A DNA stretch of 64,000 nt, from NCBI RefSeq assembly GCF_001042905.1, contig NZ_JYLB01000005.1:558001-622000 (forward strand), given 5' to 3'. This DNA comes from Pseudomonas lini. Lineage in GTDB: Bacteria > Pseudomonadota > Gammaproteobacteria > Pseudomonadales > Pseudomonadaceae. Under the pieces are notes generated by a model. That model was not told the DNA's origin. It did not search any database and was given only the letters and a program-made list of their open reading frames with translations. Every line of letters begins with the position of its first letter. The first letter of the stretch is position 1. Both the position numbers and the translations under genes were made by a program. Of the stretch, positions 48,780 through 57,071 are shown piece by piece.

Positions 48780-51169
48780 CGGTTGTCCTCCAGGTCTTTG
48801 GGTTTCCAGGTTTTCAACAGTAACGCATTGCTCACCACGCTGACGCTCGACAGCGCCATGGCCGCGCCGGCCAGCACCGGGTTGAGGAAGCCGAACGCCG
48901 CCAGTGGCAGGCCGATCAGGTTATAGACGAAGGCCCAGAACAGGTTTTGGCGAATCTTCGCGTAGGTCTTGCGGCTGATTTCCAGCGCCGCCGGCACCAG
49001 CCGTGGATCGCCGCGCATCAAGGTGATCCCGGCAGCGTGCATGGCGACGTCGGTGCCGCCACCCATGGCGATGCCGATGTCTGCCGCGGCAAGGGCTGGT
49101 GCGTCGTTGATGCCGTCGCCAACCATTGCCACCACACCGGTTTTTTTCAGTGCGGCGACGGTGGCGGCTTTGTCCGCCGGCAGTACTTCGGCGTGGACAT
49201 CGCTGATGCCCAGCGCCTCGGCGACCACCTTGGCGCTGCCGCGGTTATCGCCGGTCAGCAGATGGCTGCTGATGTTCCGTGCGCTTAAGCGTTGCACCGC
49301 TTGCAAGGCGCCGGATTTGAGCGTGTCACCGAAGGCGAACAGGCCGAGCACTCGCGGTTCAGGGCTTTGTTCGATCAGCCAGGACAGGGTCCGGCCTTCG
49401 GTTTCCCAAGCGGTTGCGAAGTCGGCCAATGGCCCGGTGCTCAGTCCGCTTTCTTCCAGCAGACGTCGATTGCCCAAAGCCAATCGCCGACCGTTGAGAC
49501 TGCCGGCAATGCCGCGCCCGGTCAGCGATTGACTGTCGCTGACATCAGCCACGGTCAAGCCGCGTTCGGCGCAGGCATCCAGCACAGCCTTGGCCAGCGG
49601 GTGTTCACTGCCGCGTTGCAGCGCACCTGCCATTTGCAGCAAGGCGGCTTCGTCACCTTCGATGGCACTCAGATGAGCGATACGCGGCGTGCCCGAAGTC
49701 AGCGTGCCGGTCTTGTCGAACACCACGGCGCTGACTTCATGAGCGCGCTCCAGGGCTTCGGCGTCCTTGATCAGAATCCCGTAGCGCGCCGCCACACCAG
49801 TGCCGGCCATGATTGCCGTCGGCGTGGCCAGCCCGAGTGCACAAGGGCAGGCGATCACCAACACTGCGACTGCATTGATCAACGCGGTTTCCAGTGGCGC
49901 GCCGTACAGCCACCAACCGATCAGGGTCGCCAGCGCGATCAGCAGCACCGCCGGCACGAACACCTGGCTGACTTTATCCACCAGTTTCTGGATCGGTGCT
50001 TTCGCCGCCTGTGCGTCTTCCACCAAGCGGATGATCCGCGCCAGCACGGTTTCTGCACCGAGCGCCAAGGTCCGAACCAGCAGCCGACCTTCGCCATTGA
50101 TGGCGCCGCCGGTGACCTTGTCACCCGGTTGTTTCGGTACTGGCAGGCTTTCGCCACTGATCAGTGCTTCATCGGCGTGGCTCTGGCCTTCCACCACTTC
50201 GCCATCCACCGGGAAGCGTTCGCCGGGTTTGACCATGACCAGATCGTTGAGGCGCAAAGCGCTGATCGCAACCTCCTGTTCGCGGCCATTGATCACCTGA
50301 ATGGCTCGCTCCGGACGCAAGGCTTCAAGGGCGCGGATGGCGCTGGCGGTCTGGCGCTTGGCGCGGCTTTCCAGGTATTTGCCCAGCAGCACCAAAGCGA
50401 TCACCACCGCCGAGGCTTCGAAATACAGATGCGGCATGCGACCGGCAGCAGTGGCCCACTCATAAATGCTCAAGCCGTATCCGGCGCTGGTGCCCAGGGC
50501 TACCAGCAAATCCATGTTGCCGGCGCCGGCGCGCACGGCTTTCCACGCAGCGATATAGAAGCGCGCGCCGAAGATGAATTGCACCGGCGTCGCCAACGCG
50601 AACTGCACCCACGCCGGGAGCATCCAGTGCACGCCGAAAGGTTGCAGCACCATTGGCAGCACCAGCGGCAAGGCGAGGGCGATAGCCGCCAGCAAAGCCC
50701 AGCGTTCACGGTGCAGTCGTTGTTGTTGATTGTCGGTTTGCGGGTGTTCGACTTCCCAGACACTGGCGGAGTAACCGGCCTTGGTCACGGCGCCGATCAG
50801 GGCTTGCGGGTCGACCTGGCCGAGCAATTCGAGGTGGGCACGCTCGTTGGCTAGGTTGACGCTGACACTTTTGACCCCCGGCACCTTGGCCAGTGCCCGT
50901 TCGACGCGGCCAACGCAGGATGCGCAGGTCATGCCGTCGATGCTCAATTCCAGGGTCTGCTGCGGCACGCTGTAACCAGCCTGCTGCACGGCCTCCATCA
51001 AGGCCGGCAGGCTGTCACTGGGCGCTTGAACCCGGGCCTGTTCGGTGGCCAGGTTGACGCTGACTGCCGTGGCGCCGAGAACTTTGCTCAAGGCACGCTC
51101 GACACGCCCGGCGCAACTGGCGCAGGTCATGCCGGCAATCGGCAGATCGAAGGTGGTGGATTCGGACAT
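48776..51169 (-). CDS. copA: Cu(I)-exporting P-type ATPase CopA
   Basis: CopA pumps Cu(I) from the cytoplasm to the periplasm. The 797-residue protein has two N-terminal heavy-metal domains, GMTCASCAG (C16, C19) and GMTCASCVG (C82, C85). Eight membrane segments follow, including the CPC site VIACPCALGLATP. Other motifs are TGES in ISGESLPVPKQ, phosphorylation motif DKTGTLTSG, SEHPLAKAV and MVGDGINDAPAL. All catalytic residues are present. The operon copA-cueR is preceded by a CueR operator 37 nt upstream. Confidence 0.97.
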   Translation of the reverse strand: MSESTTFDLPIAGMTCASCAGRVERALSKVLGATAVSVNLATEQARVQAPSDSLPALMEAVQQAGYSVPQQTLELSIDGMTCASCVGRVERALAKVPGVKSVSVNLANERAHLELLGQVDPQALIGAVTKAGYSASVWEVEHPQTDNQQQRLHRERWALLAAIALALPLVLPMVLQPFGVHWMLPAWVQFALATPVQFIFGARFYIAAWKAVRAGAGNMDLLVALGTSAGYGLSIYEWATAAGRMPHLYFEASAVVIALVLLGKYLESRAKRQTASAIRALEALRPERAIQVINGREQEVAISALRLNDLVMVKPGERFPVDGEVVEGQSHADEALISGESLPVPKQPGDKVTGGAINGEGRLLVRTLALGAETVLARIIRLVEDAQAAKAPIQKLVDKVSQVFVPAVLLIALATLIGWWLYGAPLETALINAVAVLVIACPCALGLATPTAIMAGTGVAARYGILIKDAEALERAHEVSAVVFDKTGTLTSGTPRIAHLSAIEGDEAALLQMAGALQRGSEHPLAKAVLDACAERGLTVADVSDSQSLTGRGIAGSLNGRRLALGNRRLLEESGLSTGPLADFATAWETEGRTLSWLIEQSPEPRVLGLFAFGDTLKSGALQAVQRLSARNISSHLLTGDNRGSAKVVAEALGISDVHAEVLPADKAATVAALKKTGVVAMVGDGINDAPALAAADIGIAMGGGTDVAMHAAGITLMRGDPRLVPAALEISRKTYAKIRQNLFWAFVYNLIGLPLAAFGFLNPVLAGAAMALSSVSVVSNALLLKTWKPKDLEDNR

Positions 51170-51198
51170 CGGTCACGCTCCCTGTAGAAATTACCTAC

Positions 51199-51229
51199 AG
51201 GATCAACCTTGCCATGCGGGCAAGGTCAA
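51199..51229 (-). promoter_or_regulatory. CueR-type operator/promoter of copA
   Basis: On the reverse strand, -35 TTGACC (51224-51229) and -10 GATCCT (51199-51204) are separated by 19 bp. Between them lies the palindrome ACCTTGCC-N5-GGCAAGGT (51206-51226). The overlong spacer and the CCTTGCC...GGCAAGG dyad are the recognised features of CueR promoters. Confidence 0.9.
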
Positions 51230-51266
51230 GCGCCACTCTGCAAATCGTCTCGCGACTCTGCACTTC

Positions 51267-51356
51267 GTAGGAGCGAGGCTTGCCCGCGAAGGGTCCATAA
51301 CATTCAACATCAATGCTGACTGTTATGGCCTCTTCGCGGGCAAGCCTCGCTCCTAC
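51267..51356. repeat. REP pair, GCGAGGCTTGCCCGCGAAG class
   Basis: Inverted GTAGGAGCGAGGCTTGCCCG arms around a spacer that includes CATTCAACATCAATGCTGAC. It lies between the copA promoter and the exported-protein gene. Confidence 0.93.
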
Positions 51357-51369
51357 AGGTAGGTGGTGA

Positions 51370-51753
51370 TCAATACTCGAGGGCGGCAGGCTTGAGGTAC
51401 ATCCCTTCCTGCGTCATCGCAATCCGGAACTTCAACACATCCCCGGCCTTGAGCGTGATGTTCTGCGAACCCGGCGCGAGCATGCCCGGGTTGCAACCCG
51501 GCGCCTGGCCCGGTAGCAGTTTGAGGCGCAGGGACACATTGCCCGGCGGCAGGTTGAATGAGGTGCTCTGTTCCTGGAACAGTCGCGCCGATAGCTGATC
51601 CTGGATGTACACGCCGATTTCGCAGGAAGTCGAAACCTCCAGGCGCTCGCGGGAAATGATCAGCACGCCGTAGTCCTCCCCGGCGGCTTGGACCGAAGGT
51701 GTCGCGGCAAATAGGCTGAGGAAGCCAAACAGGCTGAGAGCTGACCAGCGCAT
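51370..51753 (-). CDS. Exported hypothetical protein in copper cluster
   Basis: The 127-residue protein has a signal peptide (MRWSALSLFGFLSLFAATPS, cleavage after VQAA near residue 24) and a small beta-rich domain. It includes YGVLIISRERLEVSTSCEIG, NLPPGNVSLRLKLLPGQAPG and GDVLKFRIAMTQEG. AGGAG precedes the ATG at 51753; upstream in-frame sequence overlaps the copZ operator and is rejected. Two cysteines (near residues 41 and 83) could form a disulfide. I do not know the family; location between copA and copZ suggests an envelope copper role, which remains unproven. Confidence 0.78.
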   Translation of the reverse strand: MRWSALSLFGFLSLFAATPSVQAAGEDYGVLIISRERLEVSTSCEIGVYIQDQLSARLFQEQSTSFNLPPGNVSLRLKLLPGQAPGCNPGMLAPGSQNITLKAGDVLKFRIAMTQEGMYLKPAALEY

Positions 51754-51840
51754 GGCTGAATCTCCTGATGTCGAGTCATAGATGGACGCAGCTTGGCCGA
51801 GCACGACGCCGATTGCCAGCCCGGCAGCTTGCTTCAGAAC

Positions 51841-51871
51841 TTGACCTTGCCATGGTGGCAAGCTCGAGACT
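51841..51871 (+). promoter_or_regulatory. CueR-type operator/promoter of copZ
   Basis: -35 TTGACC (51841-51846) and -10 GAGACT (51866-51871) are 19 bp apart and enclose ACCTTGCC-N5-GGCAAGCT (51844-51864), almost identical to the copA operator. copZ starts 43 nt downstream of the -10. Confidence 0.87.
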
Positions 51872-51914
51872 GCCCTCAACCCGTATTGAAGGGCCCCATT
51901 TGAGGAGACGTCCC

Positions 51915-52112
51915 ATGCAAGTGTTCAACGTTGAAGGCATGTCCTGCGGTCATTGCGTCAAGGCCATCACTCAGGCGCTGCAAGCCAAGGATCCCGCGGC
52001 CAGCGTGCGCATTGATCTGGCAGCAAAAGAAGTCGGCGTTGAAAGTGCGTTGACAGCCGATCAGGTGATCGCCGCGATCAGCGAAGAGGGTTATGGCGTC
52101 AAATTGGCCTGA
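51915..52112 (+). CDS. copZ: Copper chaperone CopZ
   Basis: CopZ binds Cu(I) in the cytoplasm and delivers it to CopA or CueR. The 65-residue HMA-domain protein starts MQVFNVEGMSCGHCVKAITQ, with the metal ligands C11 and C14 in GMSCGHC, and ends EEGYGVKLA. GAGGAG is 8 nt before the ATG at 51915; the frame is open upstream but that part is the promoter. It stands in its own unit, divergent from the exported-protein gene, under a CueR-type operator. Confidence 0.95.
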   Translation: MQVFNVEGMSCGHCVKAITQALQAKDPAASVRIDLAAKEVGVESALTADQVIAAISEEGYGVKLA

Positions 52113-52219
52113 GTTTTTTAATAGTTAGCGACCTAACGGAATGTTCAAGGCGTCCACGCCCGGCTAGACTGTTGGCCTGCCGATCCATGGCCAACCTGCA
52201 TGCCTAACCTGGACGCCTG

Positions 52220-53416
52220 ATGAACCTCCGTACAATCCTGATTCTCGGCGCCTTGAGCGCTTTCGGTCCGCTGGCGATCGATTTCTATCTGCCGGCATTC
52301 CCGGCGATGGCGCTCGCTTTCGGCACCGACGAAAAACACGTTCAACTGACCCTGGCGGCCTATTTTCTCGGCCTGTCCATTGGCCAACTGGCCTACGGCC
52401 CGGTGGCGGATCGCTTTGGACGGCGGATTCCCTTGCTGACAGGGCTCGGCTTGTTCACCGCCGCTTCATTGGCCTGTGCTTATGCGCCGACTCTGGAGTG
52501 GCTGATTGGCGCACGTTTCGTCCAGGCGCTGGGCGGTTGCGCGGGCATGGTGATTTCGCGGGCGGTGGTCAGCGATAAATGCGATGCGGTGGGTTCGGCG
52601 AAGGTCTTTTCGCAGTTGATGCTGGTGATGGGCCTGGCGCCGATTCTTGCGCCGATGCTGGGCGGGTTGCTGGTCAATACGACGGGCTGGCAATCGATCT
52701 TTCTGGTGCTGACCGGTTTCAGTGCGCTGGCAGGGTTGGCAGTGGCCCTCGGGCTGCCGGAAAGTCTGCCGGCCCATGTGCCGCGCCAACCGTTGTCGGG
52801 CGCGCTGCGTCAGTACGGTCGGTTGTTGGCGGATCCGATCTTCCTCGGCCATGCCCTGACCGGTGGTGTCGCCATCGCCGGGATGTTTGCCTACATCGCC
52901 GGTTCACCGTTCGTCTTCATCAAGCTCTATGGCGTGCCGGCCGAGCATTTCGGCTGGCTGTTCGGCATTAACGCGGCGGGTTTCATTCTGGTGGCCCAGG
53001 TCAATGCCCGGATGCTGGCCAAGCGCGGTCCGGCCTTTTTACTGGCGCGTACCGTCTGGCTCTATCTGGCGGGCGGTCTGGCTCTGTTGGCGGTCAGCGC
53101 GTTGCACACCGCGCAGTTGTGGCCGTTGCTGATTCCGCTTTTCCTCTGCATCGCCAGCCTGGGTTGTATTGTGCCCAACGCCTCGGCCTGCGCCATGAAC
53201 GGGCAGGGCGCGCGGGCGGGCAGTGCCTCGGCGATGCTCGGTTGCCTGCAGTTCAGCGTCGCCGCCGGGGCCGCAGCATTGGTGGGTGTTTTGCACGATG
53301 GCAGCGCCATGCCGATGGCCATGGTCATCAGCCTGTGCGGGATTCTGGTGGTGAGCGCAGCAACGCTCACCCGACGTTTGCAAAATGCCCGGGCGCTGAC
53401 ACAAGCCCAGGTCTGA
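52220..53416 (+). CDS. Bcr/CflA family drug-resistance MFS transporter
   Basis: The 398-residue, 12-segment transporter begins MNLRTILILGALSAFGPLAI. It has the Bcr/CflA signature FYLPAFPAMALAFGTDEKHV plus QLAYGPVADRFGRRIPLLTG and the motif-C region GGCAGMVISRAVVSDKC. Relatives export bicyclomycin, chloramphenicol or sulfonamide-like compounds or cysteine. The 107 nt upstream, after copZ, contain an AT-rich segment likely to be its promoter. Confidence 0.93.
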   Translation: MNLRTILILGALSAFGPLAIDFYLPAFPAMALAFGTDEKHVQLTLAAYFLGLSIGQLAYGPVADRFGRRIPLLTGLGLFTAASLACAYAPTLEWLIGARFVQALGGCAGMVISRAVVSDKCDAVGSAKVFSQLMLVMGLAPILAPMLGGLLVNTTGWQSIFLVLTGFSALAGLAVALGLPESLPAHVPRQPLSGALRQYGRLLADPIFLGHALTGGVAIAGMFAYIAGSPFVFIKLYGVPAEHFGWLFGINAAGFILVAQVNARMLAKRGPAFLLARTVWLYLAGGLALLAVSALHTAQLWPLLIPLFLCIASLGCIVPNASACAMNGQGARAGSASAMLGCLQFSVAAGAAALVGVLHDGSAMPMAMVISLCGILVVSAATLTRRLQNARALTQAQV

Positions 53417-53424
53417 GGACGGAC

Positions 53425-53595
53425 TCAGCCAGCAGCGCGCTGCTGACGGTCGGGAAACTGATGGGGCGCGTGCAAGCGCGCTTCAAGCGTTTTAGTGAAG
53501 GCCAAGGCTTCGGCTTCACTGCGGAACGTCACAGCGTGTTGATCCAGGCGGACCTGCCAGCGGGATGTTGCCACTTCTTTTATCAGGATCTTCAT
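53425..53595 (-). CDS. 56-residue hypothetical protein
   Basis: A short gene with AGGAG 7-8 nt before its ATG encodes MKILIKEVATSRWQVRLDQH followed by AVTFRSEAEALAFTKTLEAR and LHAPHQFPDRQQRAAG. The product is basic, with no signal peptide or cysteine. The pattern 'W-x-V-x-L-D-x3-V-x-F-R-S-x2-E-A-x2-F' resembles small Pseudomonas proteins of about 55-70 residues often annotated as hypothetical. It converges on the Bcr-type gene with 8 nt between the stops. The function is unknown. Confidence 0.7.
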   Translation of the reverse strand: MKILIKEVATSRWQVRLDQHAVTFRSEAEALAFTKTLEARLHAPHQFPDRQQRAAG

Positions 53596-53739
53596 TGCTG
53601 ATCTCCTCTTGTAAAAGACGTCTCGTAAAAGACATCACATAAAAGATTGTTCGCAGAGCTTTCGATTGTAGACCTGAATACGATCGCAATTGTGACAACG
53701 GTCAATTCTCTGACTGACGGCAAAAGATCACCCGCCCCT

Positions 53740-53823
53740 GTAGGAGCTGCCGAAGGCTGCGATCTTTTGATCTTGTGTTTTTAAAAGCAAAATCAAAAGA
53801 TCGCAGCCTCCGGCAGCTCCTAC
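53740..53823. repeat. REP pair, GTAGGAGCTGCCGAAGG class
   Basis: Inverted GTAGGAGCTGCCGAAGGCTG / CAGCCTCCGGCAGCTCCTAC arms flank TTTTTAAAAGCAAAATC. It ends 4 nt before the stop codon of the alcohol-dehydrogenase-like gene, where it can act as its transcription-ending hairpin. Confidence 0.92.
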
Positions 53824-53826
53824 TCT

Positions 53827-54840
53827 TCAGAACCCTTCAAGCACAATCTTGCCCTTGGACTTGCCGCTCTCCAACAGCTCATGGGCACGCCGCAGGTTGG
53901 CAGCGTTGATGGTCCCGAAGTGCTCGCCGACCGTGGTTTTCAGCGTGCCCGCATCGATCAGCCCGGCGACGCGGTTGAGCAGTTTGTGTTGCTCGATCAT
54001 GTCTGCGGTTTCGAACAGTGAGCGGGTGTACATGAACTCCCAGTGCAGCGACAGGCTCTTGCGCTTGAGCTTGGTCACGTCCAGCGACTTCGGATCATCG
54101 ATCAGCGCCAGTTTGCCTTGCGGCGCCAACGCCTCCACCAATTGATCCAGGTGTTGATCGGTCTGAGTCAGGCTGGCGACATGGGTCACCTGCTCGAACC
54201 CCGCACGTTTGAGTTCTTCACTCAGCGGCTGGCTATGATCGATCACCTGATCGGCGCCCAGGTCACGCACCCAGCTCTGGGTTTGTGCACGGGAGGCGGT
54301 GCCGATAACCTTCAGCCCGGTGAGCTGGCTGGCCAATTGCGTGAGGATCGAACCCACACCGCCAGCGGCACCGACGATCAGCAGACTCTGGCCCTCATCG
54401 GTTTTGCCTTCGCGCACTTGCAGGCGCTCGAACAACAGTTCCCACGCGGTAATGGCGGTCAGCGGCAGGGCGGCGGCTTCGGCGAAACCGAGGGTTTTCG
54501 GCATGTGACCGACGATTCGCTCGTCCACCACATGCAACTCGCTATTGCCGCCGGCACGGGCGATGGAGCCAGCGTAGTACACCTTGTCGCCAGCCTTGAA
54601 CGAGGTCACTTCGCTGCCGACGGCCTTGACCACACCGGCCACGTCCCAACCCAGTACCTTTGCCGCGCCAGCTTCAGGCTGGACGTTCTGGCGAACCTTG
54701 GTGTCCACCGGGTTAACCGAGATGGCTTTGACCTCCACCAACAGGTCGCGCGGGCCGGCGACCGGTTCTGGCAGCTCGATGTCTTGCAGGGATTTTTCGT
54801 CGCTGATGGGCAGGGAGGCGTAGTAGGCAATGGCTTTCAT
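53827..54840 (-). CDS. Zinc-binding dehydrogenase / quinone oxidoreductase family protein
   Basis: The 337-residue medium-chain dehydrogenase starts MKAIAYYASLPISDEKSLQD. It has the GroES-like domain with VNPVDTKVRQNV and GWDVAGVVKAVGSEVTSFKAGDKVYYAG, and the NADPH-binding loop LLIVGAAGGVGSILTQLA at about 150-167. It lacks the structural-zinc cysteines, so it is of the QOR/ZADH1 type that reduces quinones or enones. A divergent LysR gene starts 118 nt away and probably regulates it in response to electrophiles. Confidence 0.92.
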   Translation of the reverse strand: MKAIAYYASLPISDEKSLQDIELPEPVAGPRDLLVEVKAISVNPVDTKVRQNVQPEAGAAKVLGWDVAGVVKAVGSEVTSFKAGDKVYYAGSIARAGGNSELHVVDERIVGHMPKTLGFAEAAALPLTAITAWELLFERLQVREGKTDEGQSLLIVGAAGGVGSILTQLASQLTGLKVIGTASRAQTQSWVRDLGADQVIDHSQPLSEELKRAGFEQVTHVASLTQTDQHLDQLVEALAPQGKLALIDDPKSLDVTKLKRKSLSLHWEFMYTRSLFETADMIEQHKLLNRVAGLIDAGTLKTTVGEHFGTINAANLRRAHELLESGKSKGKIVLEGF

Positions 54841-54958
54841 GGTGGGTTCCTCAGAGGGAATGATTTCGATGGGACAGATGATTGGTTATTTCCCGGCAAG
54901 ATAAAACCCGCTAAAAGAGCAGTCTCTTTCAATATTTTTTTGATAATCGGGGCTGGCG

Positions 54959-55888
54959 ATGTTGCGTTTCGATGACTTGCAGTTGTTCGTTCGGGCTGCG
55001 GACCTGGGCAGTCTGTCTGCGGCGGCGCGAGGGATGGATATGTCGGCGGCGGTGGCCAGTGCGGCGTTGAAGCGCATCGAACAGCAACTCGGCGCGCGCT
55101 TGCTCGCCCGTTCTACCCGCAGTCTGCGCCTGACCGCTGAAGGCGAGGGCTTTCTGGAATACGCCCGGGCAGCCTTGAGCAATCTCGATGAGGGCCGCCG
55201 CTTGCTGGCCAGCGGGCAGGATCAAGTCAGCGGGATTTTGCAGTTGTCGGCGCCTTCGGATTTCGGTCGCAACCTGCTGTTGCCATGGCTCGACGAGTTT
55301 CAGCGCGAGCATCCGAAACTCACGGTCCGGTTGCTGCTGGGCGACCGCATTGCCGACCTGTTCCGCCAACCAGTGGACATTGCCCTGCGTTATGGCGAGC
55401 CGGAAGACTCGAGCCTGGTGGCGTTGCCCATCGCCCCGCAAAACCGTCGCGTGCTCTGTGCGGCGCCGAGTTACCTGGCCCGGCATGGCGAACCTCGGCA
55501 TCTGGAGCAACTGGCTCAGCACAATTGCCTGTTGTTCATGCTCGGCAGCCGGGTCCACGATCACTGGAGTTTCCACGATGGCAAACGCGAAGTGAGCCTG
55601 ACGGTCAGTGGCGATCGATTTAGTGACGACGCCGATGTTGTGCGTCTATGGGCCATAGCGGGAGCGGGGATTGCGTATAAGTCCTGGCTCGATGTCGCCG
55701 CCGATGTGCTGGCCGGTCGATTGAAAGTGCTGATGCCGGAGCTGCTCTGCGAGCGCGCACCGCTGAATTTGCTGTGCGCGCATCGCGCACAATTGAGTAA
55801 GCCGGTGAACCTTTTGCGGGAAATGCTTGCCAGCCGATGCGCTCATATAAGCAGTCAATTTCCGGCGAAATCGGATGTCGATCATTAG
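54959..55888 (+). CDS. LysR family transcriptional regulator
   Basis: The 309-residue protein starts MLRFDDLQLFVRAADLGSLS and has the LysR helix-turn-helix (SAAARGMDMSAAVASAALKR, IEQQLGARLLARSTRSLRLT). The effector domain begins near residue 92 and contains LQLSAPSDFGRNLLLPWLDE, VDIALRYGEPEDSSLVALPI and GAGIAYKSWLDVAADVLAGR. Such proteins of the CrgA-like group often lie beside an oxidoreductase gene they control. The neighbour is the divergent quinone-oxidoreductase-like gene. The intergenic region is AT-rich (AATATTTTTTTGATAATC), suitable for binding. Confidence 0.93.
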   Translation: MLRFDDLQLFVRAADLGSLSAAARGMDMSAAVASAALKRIEQQLGARLLARSTRSLRLTAEGEGFLEYARAALSNLDEGRRLLASGQDQVSGILQLSAPSDFGRNLLLPWLDEFQREHPKLTVRLLLGDRIADLFRQPVDIALRYGEPEDSSLVALPIAPQNRRVLCAAPSYLARHGEPRHLEQLAQHNCLLFMLGSRVHDHWSFHDGKREVSLTVSGDRFSDDADVVRLWAIAGAGIAYKSWLDVAADVLAGRLKVLMPELLCERAPLNLLCAHRAQLSKPVNLLREMLASRCAHISSQFPAKSDVDH

Positions 55889-56203
55889 TCGCAGGCAAAT
55901 AGCGAAATTTCTGTCAGGAACTATCACCACCAATGGAGCCCCGAGGGCAGGAACCGGCGGTTAACCCGCTTATACTAGCGCTCGCCTCATGTACGCACCG
56001 TCGACCTCGCAATGGCGAGTTCAGGTTCGATTCGGTCATACCCGATGGTCATCACCGGACCTTCGTTGTACCCGCGAAGCATGGCCTGGGTGAGTGGGTG
56101 GCTTTGCCCGGTTTATGGCGGTTTTCGCGTCTTGGCCGACGACACATTACTGGTCAAGATGTCTCTGAGCAGTAGACGAAACGATTCAACAGGGAGTGAA
56201 TAC
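55889..56203 (+). promoter_or_regulatory. 315-nt intergenic region upstream of ArsR-type gene
   Basis: It contains a TATACT -10-like hexamer (55971-55976) just after the palindrome GGTTAACC (55959-55966). Further on is a small hairpin CTCGC-AATG-GCGAG (56008-56021). Together these could give a long leader of more than 200 nt for the next gene. No REP element is present. I see no convincing coding region in it. Confidence 0.4.
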
Positions 56204-56938
56204 ATGGAACATGCACCTTGCATCAGCCAGATCGCCACATTGCTGGCTGACCCAAAGCGCAGCGCAATGATGTGGGCCTTGATGGACGGCTCGGCGCGGC
56301 AAACCGAAGAGCTGGCGTTGCTGGCCGGCCTGTCGCCGTCTTCGGCCAGTGCGCATTTAGGGCGTTTGTCCGCCGGAGGTCTGTTGAAAGTCGAAACCCG
56401 TGGCCGCAAACGGTTTTTCCGGCTTGCCGCGCCCGAAGTCGGCGCCGCGATAGAAGCCTTGGCCAGCGCGACCCTGGCCAGCGCGCCTCGGGACATTCCA
56501 GAGGTTTTCAAACGCACCAGCCCTATCGCCAAACCCCAGGCGGCGCCTTCGTCTTTGCTGCGGGCCAGGCTCTGCGACGACCATCTGGGCGGCACCCTGG
56601 CCGCCGACCTCTACCAGCGTCTGCTGGATGCGGGCTGGATCGAGCAACTCGATCAGCGGGTCATGATCACTCACAAGGGCGCCACACAATTGGCAACACG
56701 CGGTGTATTCATCCAGGCGCTGGCCCATCGCAACAGCAGAGTCGCCTGCGCTTGCCCGGACTGGAGCGAAAGACGCCCGCACATGGGCGGTTCACTGGGC
56801 GCAGCGTTGTTGCAGTTGTTCATGCAGTCTGGCTGGTTGAGCCTGCCCAACGATTCGCGAGCGTTGCAGATCACCGCTGCGGGGCAACGGGAAATCCATC
56901 GCTTCGCCAAGGAAACCGAGCTGGAAATGGCGCTTTAG
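56204..56938 (+). CDS. ArsR-type winged-helix transcriptional regulator
   Basis: The 244-residue protein starts MEHAPCISQIATLLADPKRS and has the ArsR helix-turn-helix (MMWALMDGSARQTEELALLA, GLSPSSASAHLGRLSAGGLL). A long C-terminal region (100-244) includes CDDHLGGTLAADLYQRLLDA and a CACPDWSERRPHMGG motif with two neighbouring cysteines and a histidine. The length is about twice that of classical ArsR; the same layout is known for YdfF/BigR-like regulators. AGGGAG precedes the ATG at 56204. It is followed by the MFS gene 133 nt later and may control it. Confidence 0.9.
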   Translation: MEHAPCISQIATLLADPKRSAMMWALMDGSARQTEELALLAGLSPSSASAHLGRLSAGGLLKVETRGRKRFFRLAAPEVGAAIEALASATLASAPRDIPEVFKRTSPIAKPQAAPSSLLRARLCDDHLGGTLAADLYQRLLDAGWIEQLDQRVMITHKGATQLATRGVFIQALAHRNSRVACACPDWSERRPHMGGSLGAALLQLFMQSGWLSLPNDSRALQITAAGQREIHRFAKETELEMAL

Positions 56939-57071
56939 ACCATTGAGGTGCGACGTCCGGGATTTGTTTCAGGCGTCGTTCAGAGCTGTGGACAGGTCGC
57001 ATCCAGCAATAATCCCCAGCCGCTATCGCGCACACTCGATCCGGGGACTTTCAGGATTGGGGGAATGTGGC

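Noticed and set aside
49292..50854. 520-codon open frame opposite copA
   Set aside because: It is antisense to a P-type ATPase with all catalytic motifs; composition is Gln/His/Arg-rich, typical of mirror frames.
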